Positions 45,882 to 53,741 of a stretch of 64,000 nt of DNA are shown piece by piece. The notes under the pieces were generated by a model that saw only the letters and a list, made by a program, of their open reading frames with translations, searched no databases and was not told the origin of the DNA. This DNA comes from Nonomuraea soli (GTDB lineage: Bacteria > Actinomycetota > Actinomycetes > Streptosporangiales > Streptosporangiaceae). How positions within the stretch are numbered: position 1 is the stretch's first letter; each line of letters starts with the position of its first letter. The position numbers were made by a program, and so were the translations under genes. Location: the NCBI RefSeq assembly GCF_013761175.1, contig NZ_JACDUR010000004.1, forward strand, positions 1 through 64,000. Reading direction: 5' to 3'.

Positions 45882-45902
45882 ACGACCTGCGGTTTCGGTC
45901 GT
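45882..45902 (-). other. Short stem-loop between the peptide gene and the ligase
   Basis: ACGACC and GGTCGT flank a 9-base loop eight bases after the peptide stop (reading leftward). Weak as a terminator, but well placed to lower ligase transcription relative to the peptide. The rest of the gap (45719-45881) is AT-richer than average and shows no coding pattern I trust. Confidence 0.3.
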
Positions 45903-45910
45903 GCCCGAGG

Positions 45911-46036
45911 TCAACTTTTGGTGTAGTTGTCCACGTCGAGGGCAGGCGGAGCGTTAAAGTTGGTGTCATCGTTATCGGGGTCCCACCCTTCAGCCTCTCT
46001 GACGATCTCGGCACCGACACCAGCGGGTGCGATCAT
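45911..46036 (-). CDS. Candidate precursor peptide, 41 residues, upstream of the PGM1-like ligase
   Basis: Starts MIAPAGVGAEIVREAEGW, continues through an acidic DPDNDD stretch and ends NFNAPPALDVDNYTKS. ATG 46036 has GAGGAA about seven bases upstream, a good ribosome binding site. About a third of the third codon positions are A or T, against very few in neighbouring genes, as is common for small precursor genes. No signal peptide, no Cys, and one Trp, Tyr and Phe. Same strand as, and directly upstream of, the ATP-grasp ligase; the M20 amidohydrolase starts 55 bases away on the other strand. I propose a RiPP-like substrate: N-terminal half as leader, C-terminal half as core. No homologue recognised, so this is inference from context. 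Confidence 0.6.
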   Translation of the reverse strand: MIAPAGVGAEIVREAEGWDPDNDDTNFNAPPALDVDNYTKS

Positions 46037-46091
46037 CGGACATTCCTCGCGTCGCCTGGCGGCGCTTTTCTCAGTTCGGGACGGTGAACAA

Positions 46092-47324
46092 ATGCAGGGA
46101 CGTGAGCTGCGGGGGGAACTCGACGCGTTCCTGGCGGAGACCGAGCGGGAGCTCAAGGCATTCCGCCGTGACCTGCACATGCACCCGGAGCTCGCCTTCG
46201 CGGAGTACCGCACCACCAAGCTCATCGCCGAGCGGCTGACGGCGGCCGGTTTGTTCCCGTCGATCCTTCCCCGGGGCACCGGCCTCATCTGCGAGGTCGG
46301 CAGCGGCGACGGTCCCCTCATCGCGCTGCGCGCCGACATCGACGCGCTCCCGCTCCAGGACGAGAAGGACGCTGCTTACCGCTCCACCGTCCCCGGCGCC
46401 TGCCACGCGTGCGGCCACGACGTCCACACCACGATCCTGCTCGGCACCGCGCTCTTCCTGGCCCAGCAGGCCGACGCGGGGCTTCTGCCCGGCCGGGTCC
46501 GGCTGATCTTCCAGCCCGCCGAGGAACTGCCAGGCGGCGCCCTCGAGGTGATGGCCCACGGCGGCATCACCGGCGTCGACCGCATCTTCGGCCTCCACTG
46601 CGACCCTCGCGTCGACGTCGGCCAGGTCGGGCTCAAGACCGGCCCGATCACCTCCGCCTGCGACAAGCTCGCCATCAGGGTCAGCGGGCCCGGCGGCCAC
46701 ACCGCCCGCCCGCACCTGACCGCCGACCTCGTCTTCGCCCTGGCCAAGATCCTCACCGAGCTGCCCGCCGCGCTGTCGCGCCGCGTCGACCCGCGCTCGT
46801 CGTTGTCGCTGGTGTGGGGGCGCGTCGAGGCCGGCACCGCCGCCAACGCCATCCCCGACGAGGGTGTGGCCGAGGGCACCGTGCGCTGCCTCGACGAGAA
46901 CGCCTGGCACAGCGCCCCCGACCTGATCAAGGCCCTGCTGGAGTCCGTCGCCGCGCCCTACGGCATCGAGGCGACGATGGAGTACACCCGCGGCGTGCCG
47001 CCCGTCGTCAACGACGACGCCTGCGTGCAGATGTTCGCCGAGGCCGCGGCCAGGGCGCTGGGCGACGGCTCCGTCGTGCCGACCCAGCAGTCGCTCGGCG
47101 GCGAGGACTTCGCGTGGTACCTGGAGTCGATCCCCGGCGCCTTCGCCCGGCTCGGCACCCGCTCGCCGGAGACCGGGGTGACCTACGACATCCACCAGGG
47201 CACCTTCGACGTCGACGAGCGGGCCATCGGGATCGGCGTGCGGCTCATGACCAACACCGCGCTGACCGCCCTGTTCGGTCAGGTGACCGAGCCGGGGAGC
47301 GTGCCCCTGGCCCAGCACGCCTGA
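46092..47324 (+). CDS. M20-family amidohydrolase/metallopeptidase
   Basis: 410 residues. Co-catalytic metal residues appear in ALRADIDALPLQDE, ACHACGHDVHTTILLG (Cys and His ligands), FQPAEELPGGALEVMAHG (catalytic Glu) and LGGEDFAWYL; the dimerisation domain contains VSGPGGHTARPH. This is the M20D group (hippurate hydrolase/N-acyl amino acid amidohydrolase-like), which removes acyl or aminoacyl groups; cytosolic. ATG 46092 with a poor ribosome binding site. Divergent from the candidate precursor peptide and ligase, it could process that peptide or its amino-acid partner (inference). Confidence 0.9.
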   Translation: MQGRELRGELDAFLAETERELKAFRRDLHMHPELAFAEYRTTKLIAERLTAAGLFPSILPRGTGLICEVGSGDGPLIALRADIDALPLQDEKDAAYRSTVPGACHACGHDVHTTILLGTALFLAQQADAGLLPGRVRLIFQPAEELPGGALEVMAHGGITGVDRIFGLHCDPRVDVGQVGLKTGPITSACDKLAIRVSGPGGHTARPHLTADLVFALAKILTELPAALSRRVDPRSSLSLVWGRVEAGTAANAIPDEGVAEGTVRCLDENAWHSAPDLIKALLESVAAPYGIEATMEYTRGVPPVVNDDACVQMFAEAAARALGDGSVVPTQQSLGGEDFAWYLESIPGAFARLGTRSPETGVTYDIHQGTFDVDERAIGIGVRLMTNTALTALFGQVTEPGSVPLAQHA

Positions 47325-47328
47325 GGTC

Positions 47329-47961
47329 CTAACGCCTGGCGTGCGTCACGGCCGTCAGCGACGTCCAGATCAGGGCGAGGGCGATGGCGGCCGCCAGGGC
47401 GAGGTTGCCCGCCCGCGACCCCTGCAGGGCGAAGAGCGCCAGCCACGACGCCAGGAAGAGTGTGCCGACGCCCGCGCTGAAGGCCGCCCAGCCGCCGCGT
47501 CCCTCGGCGGCGAACCTGCGGGCGAACACGAAGCAGGCGGCGATCAGGGCGAGGAAGGCGAGCCCCGACACCAGGAAGTGCACCAGGCCCTGCCAGCTGA
47601 CGGTGAGGGGCGGCCCGGCCGGGGTGCCGGGCGGGAAGCCGTCGACCGGATCGGCGGAGAAGAGCGCGGCGGCGACCATTCCGGCCCCGAACACGCCGAT
47701 CAGGCGCGGTCCCCAGGTGCCGGCGCCCACCCGGCGCAGTCCGGCCGCGCCGGCGACGAAGAGCAGGCCGGTGACCGCGAAGTTCCCGATCTGCAGCCAG
47801 CCCAGCTCGCCGTTGCTCAGCACGCTCGCGGGATGGCGGCCGATGTCGTAGCCGTCCCTGACGAGCAACTGCAGGACGACCACGACGATGTAGAGCGGCC
47901 CGGCGGCCGTCCCGCACAGGAGCAGCGTCCTGGTCGGCCCCGCGACCTCAGCCCTCTTCAC
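47329..47961 (-). CDS. DUF998 integral membrane protein
   Basis: 210 residues, six hydrophobic segments, with the family landmarks YDIGRHPASVLSNGELGWLQIGNF and PVDGFPPGTP. Function unknown. The GTG start overlaps the SRPBCC gene by 14 bases, so the two are expressed together; the stop is five bases from the convergent M20 stop. Confidence 0.85.
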   Translation of the reverse strand: MKRAEVAGPTRTLLLCGTAAGPLYIVVVVLQLLVRDGYDIGRHPASVLSNGELGWLQIGNFAVTGLLFVAGAAGLRRVGAGTWGPRLIGVFGAGMVAAALFSADPVDGFPPGTPAGPPLTVSWQGLVHFLVSGLAFLALIAACFVFARRFAAEGRGGWAAFSAGVGTLFLASWLALFALQGSRAGNLALAAAIALALIWTSLTAVTHARR

Positions 47962-48607
47962 CGGTGCCCGCCTGCGGGGCGAAGTGCTGCACGCCGAAGG
48001 CGACGGCCGCCGCGATGTCGTCGTCGCCGATGCTCCACGCGGCCTGGACGACCGCTCCCCACGCGTGGCAGGAGCGGGCGGCGAACTCCCTGGCTTCTGC
48101 CGAATCCTCCCAGGTGACGGGATCGAACTCGGCGCCGGTCAGGTGCAGGTCGAGGCCGAGCAGGGTCAGGTCCCAGCCGCCGCCGATCCCGATGGTGCCG
48201 CCAGGACCGTAGGCGCGCACCATCTCGTCGACGATCGCGGCCGGGCTGGAGTGCACCAGCTCCAGGTCGGTGCGCTCACCTTGGCCCGGCGTGAGGCGGA
48301 GTTCGACCTCGGTGTTCATGGCCTCGCCCAGCACCCAGGTGACCTTGAGCAGGCGGGGCTCCTCGCACCGGAGGATCGTCCCGCCGGCGTTGTCCTTGAG
48401 CTGGTAGGTGCCGCCGGGCCGCAGATCGCCTTCCACCGGCGCCAGCCATCGGCCGAGCCGCTCGGGGTCGGTGCAGGCGTCCCACACGTCGTCGATCGCG
48501 GCGTCGTAGGTACGGCGGAGCACCAGCGATCGCCCCGCGCCCTCGGCGACCGGGTGTTCACCGAGCTCGCGGGTGGTGGCGTTGATCTGGTTGACGATGT
48601 CGATCAT
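47948..48607 (-). CDS. SRPBCC/AHSA1-type protein
   Basis: 219 residues. LVLRRTYDAAIDDVWDACTDPERLGRWLAPVEGDLRPGGTYQLKDNAGGTILRCEEPRLLKVTWVLGE is the standard AHSA1 (START-like) fold, with a hydrophobic ligand pocket. In actinobacteria such genes usually follow an ArsR-family regulator that overlaps them; here the preceding frame is only a 28-codon remnant. The ligand is unknown. Confidence 0.9.
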   Translation of the reverse strand: MIDIVNQINATTRELGEHPVAEGAGRSLVLRRTYDAAIDDVWDACTDPERLGRWLAPVEGDLRPGGTYQLKDNAGGTILRCEEPRLLKVTWVLGEAMNTEVELRLTPGQGERTDLELVHSSPAAIVDEMVRAYGPGGTIGIGGGWDLTLLGLDLHLTGAEFDPVTWEDSAEAREFAARSCHAWGAVVQAAWSIGDDDIAAAVAFGVQHFAPQAGTGEEG

Positions 48608-48690
48608 GGACCGTCCTCGCTCGTTTCAGGGGGTGGTGCGGCGGCGTTGGTCCGCCTGCCCGACGGCCCGAGCGCGTCGAAGGCTTGCAT
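48604..48690 (-). pseudogene. Internally deleted ArsR-family regulator (remnant)
   Basis: A 28-codon frame begins MQAFDALG, the start typical of ArsR regulators paired with AHSA1 proteins (consensus like FDALGDPTRR), then passes at once to GRRTNAAAPPPETSEDGP, a C-terminal-type tail, ending in a TGA that overlaps the SRPBCC ATG (ATGA) as an intact arsR would. The whole helix-turn-helix is missing, consistent with an in-frame deletion of about 80 codons. In-frame codons upstream back to a TAA (GTC ATA GCT GAA ATT CTT GCC GAC) continue the homology. Confidence 0.5.
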
Positions 48691-48710
48691 GTCGGCAAGA
48701 ATTTCAGCTA

Positions 48711-48726
48711 TGACTTATATAAGTCA
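48711..48726. promoter_or_regulatory. Perfect 16-bp palindrome TGACTTATATAAGTCA
   Basis: The most AT-rich palindrome in the window, 21 bases upstream of the ArsR-remnant ATG. On the minus strand it overlaps TTGACT, a possible -35 element. It has the form of an ArsR/MarR-type operator and is retained although the presumed regulator is broken. Confidence 0.7.
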
Positions 48727-48746
48727 ACTCTTAAGGAAGGTGGAAC

Positions 48747-48773
48747 ATGGAACCGGAGTACGAGTGGGGATGA
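48747..48773 (+). other. Eight-codon open frame with a strong ribosome binding site (MEPEYEWG)
   Basis: AAGGAAGGTGGAAC precedes ATG, followed by eight codons and TGA, on the plus strand beside the palindrome. Either the stump of a deleted rightward gene or a leader-type peptide. A terminator-like hairpin begins nine bases later. Confidence 0.3.
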
Positions 48774-48781
48774 GCCGTCAG

Positions 48782-48809
48782 GGAACCCCGACCTCGCGGC
48801 CGGGGTTCC
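48782..48809. terminator. GGAACCCCG / CGGGGTTCC stem-loop, probably bidirectional
   Basis: A perfect 9-bp stem with a 10-base loop, directly after the stop (48820) of the leftward CocE gene and nine bases after the rightward mini-frame. No T-tract. Confidence 0.65.
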
Positions 48810-48819
48810 GGTCAGGCCG

Positions 48820-50688
48820 TCAGGCGATCCTGCCCAGCACCACCGGCAGGACGATCGACGAGAGCCCGGGGGTGACCTCGACGGTCGTGCCCTCGGGATA
48901 GCGCAGGGTGAAGTCGCGGTCGGTCGAGGTGATCATCAGCCCGATGCGGTGACCCTTCTTGAAGACGTAGTCGTTGGGCTGCAGGTCCCAGCGGAAGGTG
49001 TAGTCCCTGCCCGCCCTGATCGGCTCGGTCCTGCTGTCGCTGTGCCGGTTGCGCACGTCGATCCAGCCCCGGGTGACGATCTTGAAGGGCGCCTCGGCCA
49101 CCGCGTGCCTGCGCAGCCCCAGGCAGCCGGAGTCGCCCGGCACGCTCTCGCCGTAGCAGTAGGTCTCCCCGGTCAGCACCGAGCCGCCGGTGGGCCGCGC
49201 GTCGGTGCCGAAGTCGACGAGGAAGGCACTCAGGTACGGCGACGCGCCGGACTTGACGGCCGCCCTGATCGACACCGACGGCGTGCCGGAGACGCGCACA
49301 TCCGTCGGCAGAGCAGAGGTGAGCCACGCCAGCCGGTTGGGGTCGGCGGCGGGTGCGCTCGCGACCAGCTGCTCGGCCGTACGGCTCTTCTGGTCGACGT
49401 ACGACTCGCGGGGTGACAGCGGCCCGGGCAGCAGGCCGAGCCTGGCGCCCGACGAGGGCCACAGACGCACCGGAACGGCGCCCGGCAGCGGCCACGAGCG
49501 GTGTTGCCCCCAGACGCCCGGGGCGCTCTCCACGTCGGCCGCCGGCTCGCGGTCGATGCCGGTGTCGAGGCCGTGGAGCCACTTGTCGAACCACGCGTGC
49601 AGCTGGCGGAACCACTCCTGGGTGCGCAGGCTCCACGGGTCGCGGTGCCCGCTCATGTGCAGCCAGATCTTCTTCGGGGTCCTGATCCGCTCCCACCACT
49701 GGGAGAACTGCTTGGTCTTGACGTTCCAGTCGTTGAGCCCGTGCACCACGAAGACGCTGGCCCTGACCTTGCTCACGTCGTTGAGGTAGTTGCGGGCGTC
49801 CCAGAACGCGCTGTAGTCGCCGGTGACGCGGTCCTGGGTGGCGGTCAGCTGGTCCATGACCGGGCGGCAGATCTCCTTGCCGTCGCGGGTGAGCACAGCC
49901 TTGGCCAGCACGTCGGCGTCCTCGCCCTGGTAGCCGCCGGGGGCCACGACGCCGCCGTTGGCGCGGTAGTAGTCGTACCAGGAGGAGATCGCGGCGATCG
50001 GCACGATCGTCTTGAGCCCTTCGACGCCGGTCGCGGCCACGGCGTTGGGCAGGGTGCCGTTGTAGGAGGTGCCGATCATGCCGACGTTGCCGGTGGACCA
50101 GAAGGCGCTGACCGGCGCGCCCGCCGCGTCGAAGCCCCTCGCCCTGCCGTTCAGCCAGTCGACGGCGGCCTTGGGGCCCGCGGTCTCGTTGACGTCGCCC
50201 GTGGTCGGGCAGCCGGTGGCGCGGCCGCTGCCCAGGTTCTCCACCAGGGCGATGGCGTAGCCGCGCGGCAGGAAGAAGTTGTCGTAGTAGCCGTCGAAGG
50301 CGAAGGACCTGGGCGTGGCCTCGGCGGCCAGGAGGGAGGGCAGCGGGTTGCCGTTCTCGTCCACGTCCACGACGTGGTTGGGGACGGTGAAGTCGATGCC
50401 GGCGTAGTACGGGCTGGCCTCCATGATCGTGGGCACCTTGAGTCCCTGGTCGGTCTCCTTCGGGCGCAGGATGTCGACCGCGACGCGGTCGCTCTGGCCG
50501 TCGTGGTCGCTGTCGGTGCCGGCGACCTCCACGTAGACGGTCTGCAGGACGGCGTCGGCCCGGGAGAACACCGGCTGGGTGGCGTTGTTCTCGACCTTGA
50601 CGCTCGGGGGCTCTCCGGCGATGGCCGGTAACGGCGGCAGCAGGGCGCTCGCCAGGAGTACGGCGAGCACGATCGCAATTCTTCGCAT
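48820..50688 (-). CDS. Secreted CocE/NonD-family hydrolase (X-Pro dipeptidyl-peptidase-like), copy A
   Basis: 622 residues. Signal peptide (RRIAIVLAVLLASALLPPLPAIA), then the S15 alpha/beta hydrolase domain with nucleophile elbow GMIGTSYNGT, acid loop VHGLNDWNV and His in SGHRDPW, and the C-terminal PepX_C jelly roll (TAEQLVAS... to DYTFRWDLQPNDYVFKKGHRIGLMITSTDRDFTLRYPEGTTVEV). Family members cleave Xaa-Pro dipeptides or esters outside the cell. Only 14 bases separate it from copy B, and the two are clearly paralogous along their length. No obvious ribosome binding site, so it probably depends on read-through from B. Confidence 0.9.
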   Translation of the reverse strand: MRRIAIVLAVLLASALLPPLPAIAGEPPSVKVENNATQPVFSRADAVLQTVYVEVAGTDSDHDGQSDRVAVDILRPKETDQGLKVPTIMEASPYYAGIDFTVPNHVVDVDENGNPLPSLLAAEATPRSFAFDGYYDNFFLPRGYAIALVENLGSGRATGCPTTGDVNETAGPKAAVDWLNGRARGFDAAGAPVSAFWSTGNVGMIGTSYNGTLPNAVAATGVEGLKTIVPIAAISSWYDYYRANGGVVAPGGYQGEDADVLAKAVLTRDGKEICRPVMDQLTATQDRVTGDYSAFWDARNYLNDVSKVRASVFVVHGLNDWNVKTKQFSQWWERIRTPKKIWLHMSGHRDPWSLRTQEWFRQLHAWFDKWLHGLDTGIDREPAADVESAPGVWGQHRSWPLPGAVPVRLWPSSGARLGLLPGPLSPRESYVDQKSRTAEQLVASAPAADPNRLAWLTSALPTDVRVSGTPSVSIRAAVKSGASPYLSAFLVDFGTDARPTGGSVLTGETYCYGESVPGDSGCLGLRRHAVAEAPFKIVTRGWIDVRNRHSDSRTEPIRAGRDYTFRWDLQPNDYVFKKGHRIGLMITSTDRDFTLRYPEGTTVEVTPGLSSIVLPVVLGRIA

Positions 50689-50702
50689 GAGCGCAATGTC
50701 GG

Positions 50703-52424
50703 TCAGGAGGCCGATCCAGGCAAGACCAAGGTCGGCTTCGAGACCTCTACCACGGCGCCGGGAGGGTGCCTCAGCGTGTAGTCGCGATCCGTCGAGGTGA
50801 TCACCAGGGCGATGCGGTGGCCCTTCTTGAAGAGGTGGTCCTGGGGGGTGAGCTCCCAGGTGTAGGTGCCCTTCTGGTCCCTGGTGTCGAGCCACCCCCT
50901 GGAGACGATCTTCCACGGCGAGCTCTTCGTCTCCAGGCGGAACAGGTCGTAGCAGCCGCCGCCCGGGAAGCAGTGGTTCTCGCCCGTCGGCTCCTGCGAG
51001 CCGGTCGCCCTGGTGTCCTTGCCCACATCCACCAGGAGGGCGGTCAGGTAGGGGGAGGGCCGGACGGCGCCGAGCGTGACCTTCGGGGTGCCGGCCAGGC
51101 GGAAGTCCTCGGCCAGCTCGGCGCTCTGCCAGAGGGCCGCGTGGGGGTTGCGGGCGACGAGCTGCTCCGCCGTACGGGAGCGCTGGTCGGTGTAGGTCGC
51201 GCGGGCGGGGCCTTCGAGCACGGCCCTGGTCTGCTGGGTGCCGGGCGGCGGCCAGGCCGACGACGTGTGCCACTGGCCCGGCGCCGTCTCCACGTCGACC
51301 GCGGGCTCGGTCTCGATGCCGGTGTCGAGGTCGTACAGCCAGCGGTCGAACCAGGCGTGCAGCTGCCGCAGCCACTCGGAGGTGCGCAGCGTCATGGGGT
51401 CGAGGTGGGCGCCCTGGTGCAGCCACATCTTCTTCGGCGACCTGAGCGCCTGCCACCAGCGGGTGGCCTGGTCGGGGCGGACGTTCCAGTCGTTGAGCCC
51501 CTGGACGACGAAGACGCTCGCCCGCACGCCGTCGGCCTGCCGTACGTAGTCTCTGGCTCGCCAGAAGGCGTTGTAGTCGCCCGTCTCGCGGTCCTGGGCC
51601 CTGGCCATGTCCGACAGGATGCGCTCGCAGGCCTTCGGCGGATCGGGGCGCGTCAGGATGAAGCGGCCCGCGACGTCGGCGTCCTCGCCCTGGTAGCCCT
51701 GGGGAGCCACGACCGCGCCGTTGGCCCGGTAGTAGGAGTACCAGGAGGAGATCCCGGCGATGGGGACGATCGTCTCCAGGCCCTCGACGCCCGTCGTGGC
51801 CACGTTGTTCGGGATCGAGCCGTCCCACGACACCCCGATCATGCCGACCTTGCCCGTCGACCACGTCGCCTCGGCCGGCCTGCCGTCGCGGGTGAACGCC
51901 CTGGCCCTTCCGTTGAGCCAGTCGATCACCGCCTTGGCGCCCGCCGCCTCCACCGCGTCGCCCACCGTCGGGCAGCCCGTGCTGGTGCTCGTGCCCAGGG
52001 CCCTGACGTCGACCGTGGCGTAGCCCCTGGGCAGGAAGTAGTCGTCGTAGTAGGAGTCGGGCTCGGTGCCGGGGGAGCCCTCGTCGGCCTGGCCCCTGCC
52101 TTCCGGCTCGCCGCGCGCGTCGAGGTCGACGGCGTGCATCGTCACCGGGGCGCCGCCGCCGGAGTAGGGGCTGATGGTCATGATCGTGGCGACCTTCAGG
52201 CCCAGCCGGGTCTCGCGCGGGCGCCTGACGCTCACCGCCACCCGGTCCGCCCGGCCGTCCGCGTCGCTGTCGACGCCCGCCACCTCGACGAAGAGCGACT
52301 CGTGGATCGCCTCGGCGAGGGAGAAGACCGGCTGGGTGGCGTTGCCGCGGACCTCCAGGCCAGGAGGGTCGGCGATCGGGAACAGGGTCGTCATGGCGAC
52401 GAGCAGGCTGGCGAGCAGACGCAT
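50703..52424 (-). CDS. Secreted CocE/NonD-family hydrolase, copy B
   Basis: 573 residues. Short signal peptide (RLLASLLVAMTTLFPIA); nucleophile elbow GMIGVSWDGS (Trp where copy A has Tyr), VQGLNDWNV, HQGAHLDP and the same PepX_C end (LFKKGHRIALVITSTDRDYTLRHPPGAVVEV). Shares GNATQPVFS, YRANG.VVAP.GYQGEDADV and LNGRAR with copy A. ATG 52424 with AGGAGG four bases upstream. First gene of the pair; the divergent BMP operon starts 113 bases away. Confidence 0.9.
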   Translation of the reverse strand: MRLLASLLVAMTTLFPIADPPGLEVRGNATQPVFSLAEAIHESLFVEVAGVDSDADGRADRVAVSVRRPRETRLGLKVATIMTISPYSGGGAPVTMHAVDLDARGEPEGRGQADEGSPGTEPDSYYDDYFLPRGYATVDVRALGTSTSTGCPTVGDAVEAAGAKAVIDWLNGRARAFTRDGRPAEATWSTGKVGMIGVSWDGSIPNNVATTGVEGLETIVPIAGISSWYSYYRANGAVVAPQGYQGEDADVAGRFILTRPDPPKACERILSDMARAQDRETGDYNAFWRARDYVRQADGVRASVFVVQGLNDWNVRPDQATRWWQALRSPKKMWLHQGAHLDPMTLRTSEWLRQLHAWFDRWLYDLDTGIETEPAVDVETAPGQWHTSSAWPPPGTQQTRAVLEGPARATYTDQRSRTAEQLVARNPHAALWQSAELAEDFRLAGTPKVTLGAVRPSPYLTALLVDVGKDTRATGSQEPTGENHCFPGGGCYDLFRLETKSSPWKIVSRGWLDTRDQKGTYTWELTPQDHLFKKGHRIALVITSTDRDYTLRHPPGAVVEVSKPTLVLPGSAS

Positions 52425-52537
52425 CCGGCCTCCTATCGACAGCCATGCTAATCGCCGGATTCTTTGCCAGAAGGCGTAGTTGGCCATACCGGAAGCCGGT
52501 CACTGAAGGGAGTAACGGGCTTAAAGAAGGAGATACC

Positions 52538-53584
52538 GTGCGTTCCATCACCAGGCTCCTGGCCGTCGCCGCCCTCATGACCGCGGCCGCCTGCGGTTCG
52601 TCCGACAGCGGCGGCTCGTCGAACTCCGGCGGCGGCGGTGCCACCGGCGGCAGCAGCTCGATGAAGGTCGGGCTGGCCTACGACATCGGCGGCCGAGGCG
52701 ACCAGTCCTTCAACGACTCCGCCGCGGCCGGGCTCGACAAGGCCAAGAAGGACTTCGGGCTCGCCGAGACCAGGGAGCTGGAGGCCGCGAGCGGTGAGAC
52801 CGACGCCCAGAAGGAGGAGCGCCTGCGGCTCCTGGCGGACGCCGGCTACGACCCGATCATCGCGGTCGGCTTCGCCTACGCGACCTCGCTGAAGAAGGTG
52901 GCGGGGGAGTTCCCGGACGTGAACTTCGCCATCGTCGACGACGCGTCGGTGACCGCGAGCAACATCTCCAACCTCGTCTTCGCCGACGAGCAGGGCTCCT
53001 TCCTGGTGGGCGCGGCCGCGGGGCTGAAGACCACCAAGAACAACGTGGGCTTCGTCGGCGGCGTGCAGGTGCCGCTGATCAAGAAGTTCGAGGTCGGCTA
53101 CGCGCAGGGCGTCAAGCACGTCAAGCCGGACACCAAGGTGCAGACCAAGTACCTCACCCAGCCGCCGGACTTCAGCGGCTTCGCCGACCCCGCCAAGGGC
53201 AAGACGGCCGCCGAGGGCATGTACGACGCCGGCGCGGACATCGTCTACCAGGCCGCGGGCGGCTCGGGCGCCGGTGTGTTCGAGGCGGCCAAGGCCGCCA
53301 ACGCGTGGGCGATCGGCGTCGACTCCGACCAGGCGCTGACCGCGTCGGCGGACGTCCGCGACCGCATTCTCACCTCAATGGTGAAAAAGGTGGACGTGGC
53401 GGTGTATGACTTCATCGGTTCCAACGTCAACGGCAAGGTCCAGACCGGTACGGTGATGTACGACCTGGCCAAGAACGGTGTCGACTACGCCACCACGGGT
53501 GGTCACGTCGACGACATCAAGGCGCAACTCGACGAGCTGAAGCAGCAGATCATCGACGGTGAGATCAAGGTGGCCGCAAGCTAG
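52538..53584 (+). CDS. BMP-family nucleoside-binding lipoprotein, copy 1
   Basis: 348 residues. Lipoprotein signal with Cys19 (MTAAACGSS), Ser/Gly linker, then the PnrA/BMP fold: KVGLAYDIGGRGDQSFNDSAAAGL, AVGFAYATSLKKVAGEFPDVNFAIVDD, FADEQGSFLVGAAAG, VYQAAGGSGAGVFEAAK and IGVDSDQALTA. Binds purine or pyrimidine nucleosides for the downstream ABC transporter. GTG with AAGGAG seven bases upstream. A second copy follows. Confidence 0.92.
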   Translation: MRSITRLLAVAALMTAAACGSSDSGGSSNSGGGGATGGSSSMKVGLAYDIGGRGDQSFNDSAAAGLDKAKKDFGLAETRELEAASGETDAQKEERLRLLADAGYDPIIAVGFAYATSLKKVAGEFPDVNFAIVDDASVTASNISNLVFADEQGSFLVGAAAGLKTTKNNVGFVGGVQVPLIKKFEVGYAQGVKHVKPDTKVQTKYLTQPPDFSGFADPAKGKTAAEGMYDAGADIVYQAAGGSGAGVFEAAKAANAWAIGVDSDQALTASADVRDRILTSMVKKVDVAVYDFIGSNVNGKVQTGTVMYDLAKNGVDYATTGGHVDDIKAQLDELKQQIIDGEIKVAAS

Positions 53585-53741
53585 ACAAATCACGAACAAG
53601 CCTGAGGTGGATAACGGACCTGTTGCGGAGCTATGCCCAGGTTCTTAGCACTCCCCGTCAACAACTATCTTCCCTGTGTGAGAGTTGCCGTGCGTTCCGC
53701 GCGTGCGACGTGTTAGTGCGCACGGAGAGGGAGTTCCCACC

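Noticed and set aside
45927..46091. N-terminal extension of the M20 gene opposite the precursor peptide
   Set aside because: M20D enzymes start close to the conserved LHMHPELAF region; the extension has no ribosome binding site, while the minus-strand peptide does.
44327..47324. Graspetide (microviridin-like) or lasso peptide cluster
   Set aside because: The ligase is of the PGM1/preATP-grasp type, not the RimK-like graspetide type. No lasso cyclase or B1/B2 proteins are present, and the peptide lacks the TxK or PFFARFL-like elements.
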